From the NCBI GenBank assembly GCA_945897885.1, contig CAMDGU010000030.1, positions 1-34,591 of the forward strand: a stretch of 34,591 bases of DNA. The letters run 5' to 3'. The stretch is from Chitinophaga pinensis. Lineage in GTDB: Bacteria; Bacteroidota; Bacteroidia; NS11-12g; UBA9320. Position numbers and translations under genes: made by a program. This document shows, in pieces, positions 33,920 through 34,591 of this stretch. Positions within the stretch are counted from its first letter, which is position 1; each line of letters begins with the position of its first letter. The notes under the pieces are model-generated. The model searched no databases, was not told where the DNA came from, and worked only from the letters and a program-made list of their open reading frames with translations.

Positions 33920-34591
33920 ATGCGAATAGCCCTTGCCACTACTGAATTTTTGACCGAAAAAACCTACGATGGGGGTTTGTCAAACTACATTTACAGAGTA
34001 AGTTTATCCTTGCAGGCATTGGGGCATGAACCCATAATTTTTGTTGCTTCTACCAAAAATGAAATTCTGGACTATAACAGTCTAACGGTTGTAAGGATAA
34101 ACGAAAAACAACTAACCTGGTGGTATTGGCTATTAAATGGGTTAACTCTTTTTCGTCTCAATCCTACTTTACTTTTTATGGTGAGGAGTTACAGGATGAA
34201 ACGGGCAATTTTAAATTACCACAGAAACCACCCCATTGATATCGTGCATTACACCAATGCTATGGCTTTGGGAATTTTTAAACTTCGAAATATTCCTTCA
34301 TGTATTCGAATTTCGAGTTACCAAAAATTATTGGATGAAGCCAGCGGCTATAAACAAACCTTTAGACTATGGCAAAAGCAGTACTTGCAGGATGTGATGC
34401 TAAAGCAAGCTAAATACGTTTTTGGACCAAGTAAAATAATCGGGAACCATATTGCTCAAAAATTTAATAAGGAGATTGCTTTAATAGAGACGCCTTTTGC
34501 GTTGGATAATACCAATACAAGCAATGACCGCTTAAATGAAATTAATACCCTAACCCAAAACAATCCTTACTTGCTTTATTTTGGGTCACTC
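33920..34591 (+). CDS. Glycosyltransferase (GT4-like), 5' part only
   Basis: An open frame runs from the ATG at 33920 to the last base of the window (224 codons, no stop), so the gene continues beyond it. The start MRIALATTEFLTEKTYDGGL and SNYIYRVSLSLQALGHEPII is the N-terminal Rossmann half of a GT-B enzyme of GT4 type, with the glycine-rich acceptor loop YDGGLSNYI. Later elements are IDIVHYTNAMALG, VFGPSKIIGNHI, IETPFAL and NPYLLYFGSL, the last being the usual entry to the donor-binding C-terminal half. The protein would be cytoplasmic and add a sugar to a lipid-linked glycan. It diverges from asnB over 82 bp. Confidence 0.85.
   Translation, partial: MRIALATTEFLTEKTYDGGLSNYIYRVSLSLQALGHEPIIFVASTKNEILDYNSLTVVRINEKQLTWWYWLLNGLTLFRLNPTLLFMVRSYRMKRAILNYHRNHPIDIVHYTNAMALGIFKLRNIPSCIRISSYQKLLDEASGYKQTFRLWQKQYLQDVMLKQAKYVFGPSKIIGNHIAQKFNKEIALIETPFALDNTNTSNDRLNEINTLTQNNPYLLYFGSL

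Noticed and set aside
1-34591. Defence system, toxin-antitoxin, prophage or integrative element
   Set aside because: No nuclease, restriction, antitoxin, integrase, transposase or phage structural motif was seen on either strand.

Overview
The window reads as chromosomal DNA from a free-living member of the Bacteroidota (Bacteroidetes). The DNA is AT-rich. Two giant exported proteins end in type IX secretion (T9SS) sorting domains. There is an S46 dipeptidyl peptidase, a bacillithiol-pathway deacetylase (BshB1) and a DUF4294 protein. Several gene starts are preceded by the Bacteroidota -7 motif TAnnTTTG rather than by sigma70 boxes, and Shine-Dalgarno sequences are not evident. At least three genes start with TTG and one with GTG. 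No rRNA, tRNA, CRISPR array, IS element or phage gene was found. No stretch over 300 bases lacks a gene.

Layout. (1) 1-7471, minus strand: a bidirectional terminator, an S46 peptidase of DPP7 type, lepA, then an operon read leftward from 7471: a Gfo/Idh/MocA-like protein that has lost its recognisable catalytic and cofactor motifs, a lipoprotein of unknown function, and a polyprenyl-phosphate sugar phosphotransferase that starts surface-glycan synthesis. (2) 7541-10858, plus strand: pcm, a zinc N-acetylmuramoyl-alanine amidase, a DUF4294 protein, a short structured non-coding stretch, and bshB1. (3) 10859-20844: a complete maltose/maltodextrin locus. A Nudix-type regulator and an SLC45-like MFS transporter go left. 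A BadF-type sugar kinase, beta-phosphoglucomutase, GH65 phosphorylase and two GH13 lipoproteins go right. (4) 20857-21744: a DUF1801/YdeI protein and a possible dispersed repeat. (5) 21745-34591: queG overlapping an oligosaccharide flippase, two methyltransferases, an asparagine synthetase and the 5' part of a GT4 glycosyltransferase, all typical of a polysaccharide locus. Embedded among them is a tandem pair of ~975-residue kelch/Ig-like T9SS cargo proteins.

How the genes work together (inference). In the sugar locus the surface amylases release maltose, the MFS protein imports it, and GH65 splits it with phosphate into beta-glucose-1-phosphate and glucose. PgmB converts the first to glucose-6-phosphate, and the BadF-type kinase is well placed to phosphorylate the free glucose. 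The Nudix protein is the likely switch. A perfect TGTAAA-T-TTTACA inverted repeat lies in the spacer of the plus-strand promoter, between the divergent regulator and kinase genes. In region 5, T9SS type A cargo is known to be attached to a surface lipopolysaccharide, so the surrounding glycan genes may build the anchor or coat for the two kelch/Ig proteins.

The observations most worth checking are the divergent promoter/operator, the putative pseudo-oxidoreductase, the kelch/Ig tandem pair inside the glycan locus with its near-identical internal repeats, the structured element at 10020-10117, and the 36-bp perfect palindrome at 31019-31054. All function calls come from reading motifs by eye; no database search was possible.
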